NCBI GenBank assembly: GCA_030424955.1
Contig: JAUHVS010000298.1
Span: 1-7,106 of the forward strand
Origin: a bacterium
GTDB taxonomy: Bacteria > Myxococcota_A > Bradymonadia > UBA7976 > UBA1532
Length of the DNA stretch: 7,106 nt
Reading direction: 5' to 3'
The position numbers and the translations under genes were made by a program. Positions 1-7,046 of the stretch are shown piece after piece (position 1 is the stretch's first letter; each line of letters opens with the position of its first letter). Under the pieces are notes generated by a model, which did no database searches, was not told where the DNA came from, and saw nothing but the letters and a program-made list of their open reading frames with translations.

Positions 1-377
1 GCCTGACCCGCGTGCACGGCGCCTTCGTGAGCGAGGACGAGATCGCCCAGGTCGTGCAGTTCATCTCGGCGCAGCAGGAGCCCCAGTACCTCGACGAGTC
101 CGTGCTCGAGGAGGGCGGCGACGACGACGACGACGGCGGCGGCGACGGGGACATCGATCCGATGTACGAGGAGGCCGTGCGCTGCGTGGCCCGCGACGGC
201 CGCGCCAGCACCAGCCACCTTCAGCGGCGCCTGTCGCTGGGCTACAACCGCGCCGCGCGCATCGTCGACCAGATGGAGCGCGACAGCCTGGTGGGGCCGT
301 CCAACGGCGCCAAGGCCCGCAAGGTCAACAAGCAGCTCATCAACGAGCTGGTGGAGCGCTGGGACGCCGTCGGCTGA
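1..377 (+). CDS. ftsK: FtsK/SpoIIIE-type DNA translocase, C-terminal part (5' end outside the window)
   Basis: This is the last 124 codons of a gene entering from the left; bases 1-2 belong to a codon begun outside. The first visible residues, LTRVHGAFVSEDEI, match the end of the FtsK RecA-like motor (beta domain), which typically reads RVHGAFVSD. An acidic, Gly-rich linker with an Asp run follows. From MYEEAVRCVARDG onward comes the winged-helix gamma domain, with the hallmark LGYNRAARIVDQME. In FtsK this domain reads polar DNA motifs (KOPS/SRS), orients translocation toward dif, and contacts XerD. The protein is a septum-located, ATP-driven DNA pump acting in chromosome dimer resolution and segregation. 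Spacing and composition are ordinary, and the next gene converges on it with 48 bp between the stops. The family assignment is firm. Whether the missing N-terminus has the four membrane segments of FtsK or is SpoIIIE/SftA-like cannot be seen. Confidence 0.93.
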   Translation, partial: LTRVHGAFVSEDEIAQVVQFISAQQEPQYLDESVLEEGGDDDDDGGGDGDIDPMYEEAVRCVARDGRASTSHLQRRLSLGYNRAARIVDQMERDSLVGPSNGAKARKVNKQLINELVERWDAVG

Positions 378-425
378 TCCCGGGGCCCTCGGCCCGCCCG
401 CCCCGGCGGCGCCTCGGCCCCCGCC
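378..425. other. Convergent intergenic gap with weak GC-rich inverted repeats
   Basis: These 48 bp separate the ftsK stop from the stop of the facing operon, so any terminator for both directions would lie here. The only symmetric element found is short: CCGCC (398-402), CC, GGCGG (405-409). A 9-bp direct repeat, CCTCGGCCC, occurs at 387-395 and 412-420. There is no T-tract on either strand, so a standard intrinsic terminator is not supported. Rho-dependent or hairpin-only termination is possible. Confidence 0.25.
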
Positions 426-1292
426 TCAGCGGGGCCGGACCCGCCCCCCCTCATCCAACCGACACACCGTACGGATGGCGCAGCCCGCGCAGATGTCGGG
501 CACCCGCCGGGTGGGGCACGCCCCGCTGATCCCCAGGTGCGCCAGGGCGAAGTCGTAGCGCAGCGGATCGGCGGGATCGAGGCGGCGCAGGGCGTCGGTG
601 ATCTCGGCGGCCGTGCGCCGGTCGGCCTGGGTGCGCTGGGTGAGGCCCAGGTAGCGGCCGATGCGGTGGATGTGGGTGTCGAGCGGCATGGTGAGCCGGT
701 GGGGGCCCGCGGCCGCCCACAGCCCGAAGTCCACGCCGTCGGGGCCGCGCACCATCCAGCGCAGGAACATGTGCAGCCGCTTGCAGGCGCTCGCGCCGGC
801 CGGGTCCGCCAGCAGGTGCTGGAACGCCCGCCGGGGCGCGAAGCTGTGCTCGGTGGGCGCCCGCAGGCCTGCCCGGAACGCGATCAGCGCGCCGCGCAGA
901 TCCGGGCCCCCGGGATCCCCCGCCAGGAAGGCCGCGCCCAGGCTGCCGTGGGCCCGCCGCAGGGCGCCCACGCCGAGCCAGAGCCGCGCCAGATCCACCC
1001 CCCGGGTGAGCCGGTACACGACCCCCTCGAAGCGGCGCCGCGCCGCGGCCTCGTCGTCGGCCTCCGCCGCCGCGGCGGGGCTCGGCCCCATGCGGGCGGT
1101 GACGTCGGCCAGGGCGCGGGCGATGAGATCAGCGCGGCCGTAGGCCAGCAGCCCCGCGAAGAGCGCCACCACCTCCCGGTCCGCCGCGGCCTCGTACCGC
1201 CAGGCCCACGCCACGGGGTCGCGGTCGCGGTGGGCCGCCAGATCCGCCTGCGCCAGGAAGGCGTCGAGGGTGGCCTTCAGCGGCGCGCTCAC
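426..1292 (-). CDS. TIGR02757/DUF2400 family protein; DNA-glycosylase-like with a four-Cys motif
   Basis: A 288-aa protein, fourth and last gene of the operon. Family features seen: ALFAGLLAYGRADLI (43-57), the conserved KRLHMFLRWMVRG core (171-183), and MPLDTHIHRIGRYLGL (202-217). The DTHIHR segment resembles VDTHIFR of endonuclease III, where that Asp is catalytic; here it is Asp205. The C-terminus has Cys259, 268, 271 and 277 (C-X8-C-X2-C-X5-C), close to the C-X6-C-X2-C-X5-C [4Fe-4S] loop of HhH-GPD glycosylases. The classical helix-hairpin-helix LPGVGxKTA with its catalytic Lys is not evident, so lyase activity is doubtful. The start is set at GTG 1292-1290, which overlaps the TGA of the gene before by 4 bp. 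The frame is open to an ATG at 1370, but that would give an 82-bp overlap and a low-complexity N-terminus. Family membership is likely; DNA repair or effector function is inferred. No enzyme activity of the family is known to me. Confidence 0.85.
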   Translation of the reverse strand: MSAPLKATLDAFLAQADLAAHRDRDPVAWAWRYEAAADREVVALFAGLLAYGRADLIARALADVTARMGPSPAAAAEADDEAAARRRFEGVVYRLTRGVDLARLWLGVGALRRAHGSLGAAFLAGDPGGPDLRGALIAFRAGLRAPTEHSFAPRRAFQHLLADPAGASACKRLHMFLRWMVRGPDGVDFGLWAAAGPHRLTMPLDTHIHRIGRYLGLTQRTQADRRTAAEITDALRRLDPADPLRYDFALAHLGISGACPTRRVPDICAGCAIRTVCRLDEGGRVRPR

Positions 1293-2014
1293 CGGCGCCG
1301 CCGCCCGGCGCCCTTGGGCCGCTCCGGCAGGGCCGACAGCGCCGACAGCCCCTCGAGGCTCGCCAGCCACACCCGCAGGTAGGCCGGCGACAGGCGCTCC
1401 AGGTGGGCCAGCCCCTCGGCCGCCAGCGCCTCGGCGTTGTAGGGGCCGTGGTGGGCCGGCACCGCGTCGGCGGCGCGGGCGACCACCAGGGCGGCGCGGG
1501 CCTGGTCGGCGGCGGCCTTGAACAGGCGCTGGGCGAGGGCATCGCCCGCGGCGCGGGGATCGGGCGGATCGCCCGGGGCGTCGGCGGCGTCGCTCAGCGG
1601 GTGCAGCGGGACGCCCCGCCGCCGCGCCTCGGCGGTCAGGCGGGTGAGCCGCGCGAGATCCGCCGCGGGGGCCTGCGCCTGCGCCGCCCGCAGCGCCCCG
1701 GGGGCCTGGCGCTCGATGGTGCGGAAGTCACCCTGGGCGAGGCAGGCGGCGAAGGCCCCGTCGGGATCGGCGCCGGCGACGGCCAGCGCCGCCACCTGGG
1801 CCTCGGCCGCGCCCTGGGCGGCCTCGAAGCGCGCCTCCAGGGCACCCAGCCGACTGCGCGCGCGGTCCATGAGCCGGGCCTGCGCGGTGGCCGACAGCCC
1901 GGCGGACCGGCTCAGCAGGCCCGAGATGAAGCGCACCCCCGGCCCGTCGAAGACGGCGGCCCCCTGGGCCACGAGCGCGGCCAGCCGCGCCTCGAGCAGG
2001 GGGGCCTCGCTCAC
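1289..2014 (-). CDS. DUF2894-like protein, third gene of the ZorAB-like operon
   Basis: A 241-aa Ala/Arg-rich cytoplasmic protein with no signal peptide or membrane segment. Near the N-terminus FDGPGVRFISGLLSRSAGLS (22-41) resembles the DUF2894 opening, in which a DPVRFxxIEALARR-like stretch is typical. The C-terminus GPYNAEALAAEGLAHLERL (190-208), followed by SPAYLRVWLASLEGL (209-223), matches the family's GPLNSxxLVxRxLxxMxxLSPxYLxRFVxYVDxL pattern. The middle (45-185) is mostly predicted helix and poorly conserved. A basic tail, KGAGRRRR, ends the protein. DUF2894 genes are typically found directly behind a DUF802 gene and an OmpA-family gene, as here. Its job is unknown; a link between the motor and downstream proteins is only inferred. 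The GTG start at 2014-2012 overlaps the stop of the preceding gene (GTGA), and no clear Shine-Dalgarno precedes it, which fits translational coupling. The assignment rests on motif recall and gene order. Confidence 0.75.
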   Translation of the reverse strand: MSEAPLLEARLAALVAQGAAVFDGPGVRFISGLLSRSAGLSATAQARLMDRARSRLGALEARFEAAQGAAEAQVAALAVAGADPDGAFAACLAQGDFRTIERQAPGALRAAQAQAPAADLARLTRLTAEARRRGVPLHPLSDAADAPGDPPDPRAAGDALAQRLFKAAADQARAALVVARAADAVPAHHGPYNAEALAAEGLAHLERLSPAYLRVWLASLEGLSALSALPERPKGAGRRRR

Positions 2015-2721
2015 CGGTCGGCCCGGGCCTGCGGCACGATCTCCACCCGCCGGTTGCGCGCCCGGGCCGCCGCGTCGGCGTTGGGGGTGGCGGGGTGGTG
2101 GGCCCCAAAGCCCGCGGCGTACAGCCGCGCGGGCGGGACGCCGGCGGCCTCGAGGGCGCGCAGCACCGTGAGGGCGCGCTCGGTGGACAGCTCCCAGTTG
2201 TCGCGGAAGTCGGGTTCCTCGCCGTGGATGGGCAGGTCGTCGGTGAAGCCCGCGACCATCACCAGCTCGTCGTGGGCCGCCAGCCAGCCGGCCAGGGGCG
2301 CCCCCAGCTCAGCCAGCACGGCCGCGCCGTCGGGCCGCAGCCGCGCCGAGTACAGGTCGAACAGCACGCTGCCGGTGATGCCGATGCGGCCGTCGGCGTC
2401 CAGGCTGACGCCGCGGCGGCCCAGGGTCGCCGCCAGCGCGCTCTGCAGCCCGGCCACCCGGGCCTTCGCGGCGGCCCGCTCGGCCTCCAGCGCGGCCCGG
2501 CGCTCGCTCTCCAGCCGCTTCTCGACGGTGAGCCGCGCCCGCTCCGCCTCGGCGGTCGCCTGCGCGGCCTGGGCCTCGGCCAGATCCCCCGCCAGATCGC
2601 CGTGGAACACCACCAGCCACACGAAGAACAGCACGAAGACGCCCAGCACCGCCGCCATCAGGTCGGCGAAGGCCATCCACACGTGGGGCTGGTCGACCCC
2701 GTCGTGCTCGGGCTCGATCAC
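2011..2721 (-). CDS. zorB: ZorB/MotB-like OmpA-family protein, peptidoglycan-anchored motor subunit
   Basis: A 236-aa inner-membrane protein. It has a short cytoplasmic N-terminus, then one membrane segment at about 16-39 beginning WMAFADLMAAVLGVF. Asp20 in FADLM sits where MotB and ZorB carry the ion-binding Asp of the stator channel. A charged helical linker (about 42-95) leads to an OmpA/Pal-like periplasmic domain (about 110-230): VLFDLYSARLRPDG, then GFTDD (158-162), NWELSTERA (175-183) and ARNRRVEI (221-228). Asp162 and the Arg of NRRVEI are the usual diaminopimelate-binding positions. MotA/MotB-type units use ion flow through A5B2 complexes. This gene follows a MotA-like gene by a GTGA overlap, so the two surely act together. 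The GTG start at 2721-2719 is chosen because it overlaps the zorA TGA and leaves the normal short N-terminus. All key residues are present. ZorB is preferred over flagellar MotB because the partner has a long tail and no flagellar genes are near. Confidence 0.88.
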   Translation of the reverse strand: MIEPEHDGVDQPHVWMAFADLMAAVLGVFVLFFVWLVVFHGDLAGDLAEAQAAQATAEAERARLTVEKRLESERRAALEAERAAAKARVAGLQSALAATLGRRGVSLDADGRIGITGSVLFDLYSARLRPDGAAVLAELGAPLAGWLAAHDELVMVAGFTDDLPIHGEEPDFRDNWELSTERALTVLRALEAAGVPPARLYAAGFGAHHPATPNADAAARARNRRVEIVPQARADR

Positions 2722-5096
2722 ACCGCCCCCAGGCTGGGCGGATCGGCGCGATCGTCGCCGCCCGAGCGGGCGCGCAGGGCGCGGAGCTCGGCGAAGAGCT
2801 CGCGCTGGAAGCGCATGGCGTCGCCGAACACCTCGCGGGTCTGATCCAGGTAGGCGCCCATGACCCGGCCCGTGGCGTCGTCGCCCTCGCCCAGGCTCTG
2901 CTCCAGGCGGGTCAGCGTGGTCAGCCAGCCCTCGTTGGCGTCGCGGTAGCGGTCGACGGCGTCGGCGAACATCTCGGCCACCGCCGACAGCTCGGCGCCC
3001 CCGGCCTGCAGCAGGCCTGCGGCGTCCCGCACCACCCCGCCGGTGGCGTCGAGCCGGGCCCCCACCTCGGCCGCGTGGGCCGTGAGCGCGTGGCCCAGGG
3101 CCTCGGCCTGTGCGGTGCGGCCGACCTGCAGGCGGCCCTCGAGGGCGGCCAGCGCCTCGGCCTGCTGGGCGATGGTCGCCGCGACATGATCCGCCAGGCC
3201 AGCGAGGCGCTCCCGCGCGGCGGCGTCGTTCGCGTCGAGCCGCGCCACCACAGCGCCCACCTGGGCCACCACGTCCACCAGCGCTGCGCCCCGGGCCGCG
3301 TCTGCGTCGGCCCGCGCGGCGAGCCGGTCGGCTTCGGCAGCCACCAGCGACGAGGCGGCCGCCGGCGCGGCCTGCGCCGCGGCCAGCACCGGCGCCAGGG
3401 CGCCACTCAGCTCAGCCCCGAGGGCCGCCAGGTGATCGGCCAGGGCGGCGTCCACCCGGGCCAGCACGTCGGCGGTGGCCGCGGCGCGATCCGCCTGCGC
3501 CGCCAAGAACCGCGTGGCCTGGGCCTCCAGGCGCTCACCCAGCGCGAGCACGGTGGCGTCGAGCCGCTCCGCGGCCTGCTGCTGCCAGTCCGCCAGGGAG
3601 GTGCGCCAGGTCTCGACGCCGGCCCGCAAGGCCTCGGCCTCTTGGCTCAGCGCTGCCTGACGCACCTGATCGCTGGCCGCGTGGCGGTCGGCGGTGGCCC
3701 GCAGCCCCGCCAGCCAGCGGTCGCCCTCGGCGCGCAGCGCAGCCGCCTGCTGCCCGTCCGCCGCCAGCCGCCTGGCGAGCACGGCCTCGATCTCAGCGGT
3801 CAGCCCGTGCAGCCCCGCGGCCACCGCCTCGGCCTGCGCCGCGCCCGCGGCCGACTGGGCCGCCGCCAGGGCGTCCACGCCGGCTCCGACGCGGGCCGTG
3901 ATGGCGTCCAGCGCGTCCAGGCGGTGCACCGCAGCGGCGGCCTGCTCGGCAGCGGCGTCATCCACCCGGGCCGCGACCTGCGCGAGCCCGGCGGTCAGCG
4001 CCAGCAGCGACCGCTCGGCCCGCTCCGCCTGCGCCGCGCTCGCCGCTTGGGTTGCGTCGGCCAGGGCGCGCACCTGGGCCTGCAGGGCGGCGTGGGTCTG
4101 CGCGGCCTGCGCCTGCTGGTCGGCCAGCAGGGCCTCCACCTGAGCCTGGGTGGCCTGGGCGGCGGCCTCGCGGGCCTCGCCCTCGGCCTCCAGTTGGGTG
4201 CGCCAGGTGGCCCAGCCCGCGTCGAGGGCGGCGGTGACCCGGTCGGCGGCGGCCTCGGCCACCCCCGCGACGGCGGCCTGGGTCGCCTGCGCGGCGCCCG
4301 CGAACCCGGCCCGCAGCTCGCCCTGCAGCGCCTGCTGCGCGTCGGCCCACGCCGCCTGGGTGTGGGCCTGGGTGGCGGCGTGCTGCGTGGTCCACTGGCC
4401 CCCGAGGGCGTCCAGGTGGGCCACCGCCTGCTGGAGCGCGTCCGCCGCCGCGGGCAGGGCGGCGCCCACCTGCGCGAGCGCCTCGAGGGCGGCCGTCTGC
4501 CGCCCCGCCGGGGTGTCGGCCGCCAGGGGCCCGACGGCGAGCGCGGCGATGCGGCGGCGCACCTCGCGCTCCGCGCGGCGCACGAAGAGGGCGGCGAGGC
4601 CCAGGGACGCCGAGGCCGCGACGCCCGCCACGGACGTGCCGAAGGCCCGGGTCAGCCCGGCCAGCGGCGCGCTCAGGCCCGCCCGCAGGGTGTCGGCGTC
4701 GGGGCTCGCGGCGAGCACGGAGCGGGCGCCGGCCACGGTGTCCACCAGCCCGATGAAGGTGCCGAGCATGCCCAGCATGACCAGCAGGCCCAGCAGGTAG
4801 GGCGTGAACCCGACGGGCGGCGAGGGCAGCGGCCGGCCCGACCGCACGGCGTCGATCCACGGCTGCAGCGCGGTGGACGGCGCGCCCCGCCCCCCGTCAA
4901 AGGCGCGCAGATCCCGGCCCAGCGCGAGGGCCTGGCCAGCGCCGCGCCACTGCTCGATGGCCCCCAGCGCCAGCCCGGCCCCGATCAGCAAGGTGAGCCC
5001 CAGGCCGAACCCGTCGGCCGCGCCGTAGCCCCAGGCCGTGCGGGCCACGAGGGCCGCGCCCAGGCTGACAGTGACGGCGACGGCGACGCGGATCAT
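2718..5096 (-). CDS. zorA: ZorA-like (DUF802) MotA/TolQ-type membrane protein with a long cytoplasmic helical tail
   Basis: A 792-aa protein, first gene of the operon. Four hydrophobic segments are visible at about 3-22, 30-47, 98-119 and 152-172. The third carries GMLGTFIGL (109-117) and the fourth AFGTSVAGVAAS (151-162), the two channel-lining MotA/ExbB/TolQ-type motifs; Thr112 and Thr154/Ser155 would face the partner's Asp20. From about 173 on there are some 600 residues of Ala/Gln/Glu-rich helix, probably coiled coil, with scattered Trp motifs (WATWRTQL, ETWRTSL, GWLTTL). The C-terminus, DAVDRYRDANEGWL and YLDQTREVFGDAMRF (749-763), matches what I recall of DUF802 proteins. MotA is about 290 aa, so the tail is the defining feature: in ZorA it forms a long intracellular rod needed for defence. 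ATG 5096-5094 is chosen because GGAG lies 4 nt upstream and membrane segment 1 follows at once. The motor assignment is strong; the defence role is inferred from architecture. Confidence 0.87.
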   Translation of the reverse strand: MIRVAVAVTVSLGAALVARTAWGYGAADGFGLGLTLLIGAGLALGAIEQWRGAGQALALGRDLRAFDGGRGAPSTALQPWIDAVRSGRPLPSPPVGFTPYLLGLLVMLGMLGTFIGLVDTVAGARSVLAASPDADTLRAGLSAPLAGLTRAFGTSVAGVAASASLGLAALFVRRAEREVRRRIAALAVGPLAADTPAGRQTAALEALAQVGAALPAAADALQQAVAHLDALGGQWTTQHAATQAHTQAAWADAQQALQGELRAGFAGAAQATQAAVAGVAEAAADRVTAALDAGWATWRTQLEAEGEAREAAAQATQAQVEALLADQQAQAAQTHAALQAQVRALADATQAASAAQAERAERSLLALTAGLAQVAARVDDAAAEQAAAAVHRLDALDAITARVGAGVDALAAAQSAAGAAQAEAVAAGLHGLTAEIEAVLARRLAADGQQAAALRAEGDRWLAGLRATADRHAASDQVRQAALSQEAEALRAGVETWRTSLADWQQQAAERLDATVLALGERLEAQATRFLAAQADRAAATADVLARVDAALADHLAALGAELSGALAPVLAAAQAAPAAASSLVAAEADRLAARADADAARGAALVDVVAQVGAVVARLDANDAAARERLAGLADHVAATIAQQAEALAALEGRLQVGRTAQAEALGHALTAHAAEVGARLDATGGVVRDAAGLLQAGGAELSAVAEMFADAVDRYRDANEGWLTTLTRLEQSLGEGDDATGRVMGAYLDQTREVFGDAMRFQRELFAELRALRARSGGDDRADPPSLGAV

Positions 5097-5100
5097 GGGG

Positions 5101-5104
5101 CTCC
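5101..5104 (-). promoter_or_regulatory. Ribosome binding site of the zorA-like gene
   Basis: On the minus strand GGAG precedes the ATG at 5096-5094 by four bases (CCTGGAGCCCCATG). It supports this ATG. The three downstream genes start on GTG codons without a convincing Shine-Dalgarno of their own, so this is probably the main ribosome entry site of the operon. Confidence 0.5.
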
Positions 5105-5151
5105 AGGGGACGAGGTGGGGGCGGCTGGCGGTCGGTGGCCAGCGGCCTGGG

Positions 5152-5180
5152 GATCGCCGTTGGTAGGGGGCGCGGCGATC
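5152..5180. repeat. Inverted repeat spanning the operon promoter; candidate operator
   Basis: GATCGCCG (5152-5159) and its exact reverse complement CGGCGATC (5173-5180) are separated by 13 bp. The half-site centres are 21 bp apart, two helical turns, which suits a dimeric repressor. The -10 box lies between the arms, the transcription start would fall in the left arm, and the right arm lies in the -35/-10 spacer, so a bound protein would block RNA polymerase. No regulator gene is in the window. The symmetry is seen; the operator role is inferred. Confidence 0.45.
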
Positions 5181-5188
5181 GGTGTCAA
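5160..5188 (-). promoter_or_regulatory. Probable sigma70-type promoter of the zorA-like operon
   Basis: Read on the minus strand there is a consensus -35 box TTGACA (5188-5183), a 17-bp spacer, and a -10-like TACCAA (5165-5160), which matches TATAAT at three of six positions. A transcript would begin near 5153 and have a leader of about 57 nt. A perfect TTGACA at ideal spacing is unlikely by chance in DNA this GC-rich. It lies head to head with the ahcY promoter; the -35 boxes are 54 bp apart. Confidence 0.6.
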
Positions 5189-5190
5189 GG

Positions 5191-5211
5191 CCCGCCCGGA
5201 GCGCGGGCGGG
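5191..5211. repeat. Inverted repeat between the two divergent promoters
   Basis: CCCGCCCG (5191-5198), 5 bp, CGGGCGGG (5204-5211): perfect 8-bp arms placed just upstream of the operon's -35 box and about 30 bp upstream of the ahcY -35. It could be a second regulator site or a hairpin separating the divergent units. An all-G/C palindrome is less surprising in this genome than the neighbouring mixed-composition one, so the confidence is low. Confidence 0.35.
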
Positions 5212-5242
5212 GGCGCGCCGCCGATCCACGGGGGGCGCTGCC

Positions 5243-5271
5243 TTGACCCTCCGCACCCTGCTCCCTACCCT
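5243..5271 (+). promoter_or_regulatory. Probable sigma70-type promoter of ahcY
   Basis: TTGACC (5243-5248), a 17-bp spacer, then TACCCT (5266-5271), which keeps the three most conserved -10 positions (TAnnnT). The start point would be near 5278, giving a leader of about 94 nt before the TTG start. It is the best plus-strand promoter I could find upstream of the gene. Confidence 0.5.
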
Positions 5272-5342
5272 GCGCCCGATCGCTCGCCCGCGACCGTGGA
5301 CGGGCCCCGTGCATCAGTCACGCCTTGATCCCAAACCTCGAC

Positions 5343-5355
5343 GCCCCCCTGGGGC
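5343..5355 (+). other. Small hairpin just before the ahcY Shine-Dalgarno
   Basis: GCCCC (5343-5347), loop CCT, GGGGC (5351-5355): a 5-bp all-G/C stem ending three bases before the Shine-Dalgarno at 5359. It might stabilise the leader or modulate ribosome access. No larger structure or known riboswitch core was recognised in the leader, and chance is a fair explanation. Confidence 0.25.
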
Positions 5356-5358
5356 CGC

Positions 5359-5365
5359 AAGGGAG
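5359..5365 (+). promoter_or_regulatory. Ribosome binding site deciding a TTG start for ahcY
   Basis: AAGGGAG lies six bases before the in-frame TTG at 5372. The first conventional start, ATG 5408, has only GAG at similar spacing. Third-position G/C is about 11 of 12 codons between the TTG and the ATG, but only about half in the 21 codons before the TTG, so coding character begins at the TTG. Confidence 0.6.
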
Positions 5366-5371
5366 CCTGCC

Positions 5372-6874
<1,503 letters not shown>

Positions 6875-6879
6875 GCCCC

Positions 6880-6901
6880 CGCCCCGGCGCCCGCCGGGGC
6901 G
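6880..6901 (+). terminator. GC-rich hairpin just after ahcY; terminator-like without a T-tract
   Basis: CGCCCCGGCG (6880-6889), CC, CGCCGGGGCG (6892-6901) is a perfect 10-bp inverted repeat beginning five bases after the stop codon; physically it would fold as 9 bp with a 4-nt loop. No run of T follows, so a classical intrinsic terminator is incomplete. Position and stability still suggest transcript end formation or 3'-end protection. Confidence 0.5.
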
Positions 6902-7046
6902 CCGCCCCCCGCCGGCGCGCCGCGCCGCCCCTGCCCGAGCGCCCTGGCGTCTCCATCGGTTGGCCACAATCGACGTCCGGCTGATCAACACCCGCGCTGA
7001 GTGTCCGATAGATCCGTGACGCGACGGCGAGCGGGCGCGCCCGGGC
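6902..7046. other. Intergenic gap between ahcY and the transposase-like gene
   Basis: The first part is C/G-rich low-complexity sequence. From about 6955 to 7018 the composition becomes more mixed, which may mark a promoter or mobile-element edge. No convincing -35/-10 pair was found. A perfect 12-bp palindrome, CGGGCGCGCCCG (7032-7043), lies four bases before the next ATG. No RNA gene was recognised. Confidence 0.4.

Noticed and set aside
114..151. GAC/GGC triplet run in the ftsK end as a repeat element
   Set aside because: It simply encodes the acidic linker between the motor and gamma domains; short irregular codon repetition is common in such linkers.
1293..1370. Upstream ATG start for the DUF2400 gene, adding 26 residues
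   Set aside because: It would overlap the preceding gene by 82 bp and add a Gly/Ala/Pro-rich stretch. The GTG at 1292 matches the 4-bp overlap used at the other two junctions.
537..2863. Two long plus-strand frames (537-1382 and 1403-2863) opposite the rest of the operon
   Set aside because: They are compositional shadows: Arg/Gly/Pro/Ser-rich, no recognisable domain, and they ignore the coherent GTGA-linked genes on the other strand.
2011..5096. Flagellar MotA/MotB stator
   Set aside because: The A subunit is more than twice MotA length because of the helical tail, no flagellar or chemotaxis genes are nearby, and the neighbours are DUF2894 and DUF2400.
3075..5246. 723-codon open frame on the plus strand opposite the zorA-like gene
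   Set aside because: It is an Arg/Gly-rich low-complexity shadow of an Ala-rich gene, without motifs. The minus-strand frame has membrane segments, family motifs, a Shine-Dalgarno and operon overlaps.
5228..5371. S-adenosylhomocysteine riboswitch in front of ahcY
   Set aside because: GGGGCGCTGCC near 5232 faintly recalls the GAGGAGCGCUGC element, but the partner CAGGCUCGG element is missing, and the match lies upstream of the predicted transcription start. A covariance-model scan (RF01057) would settle it.
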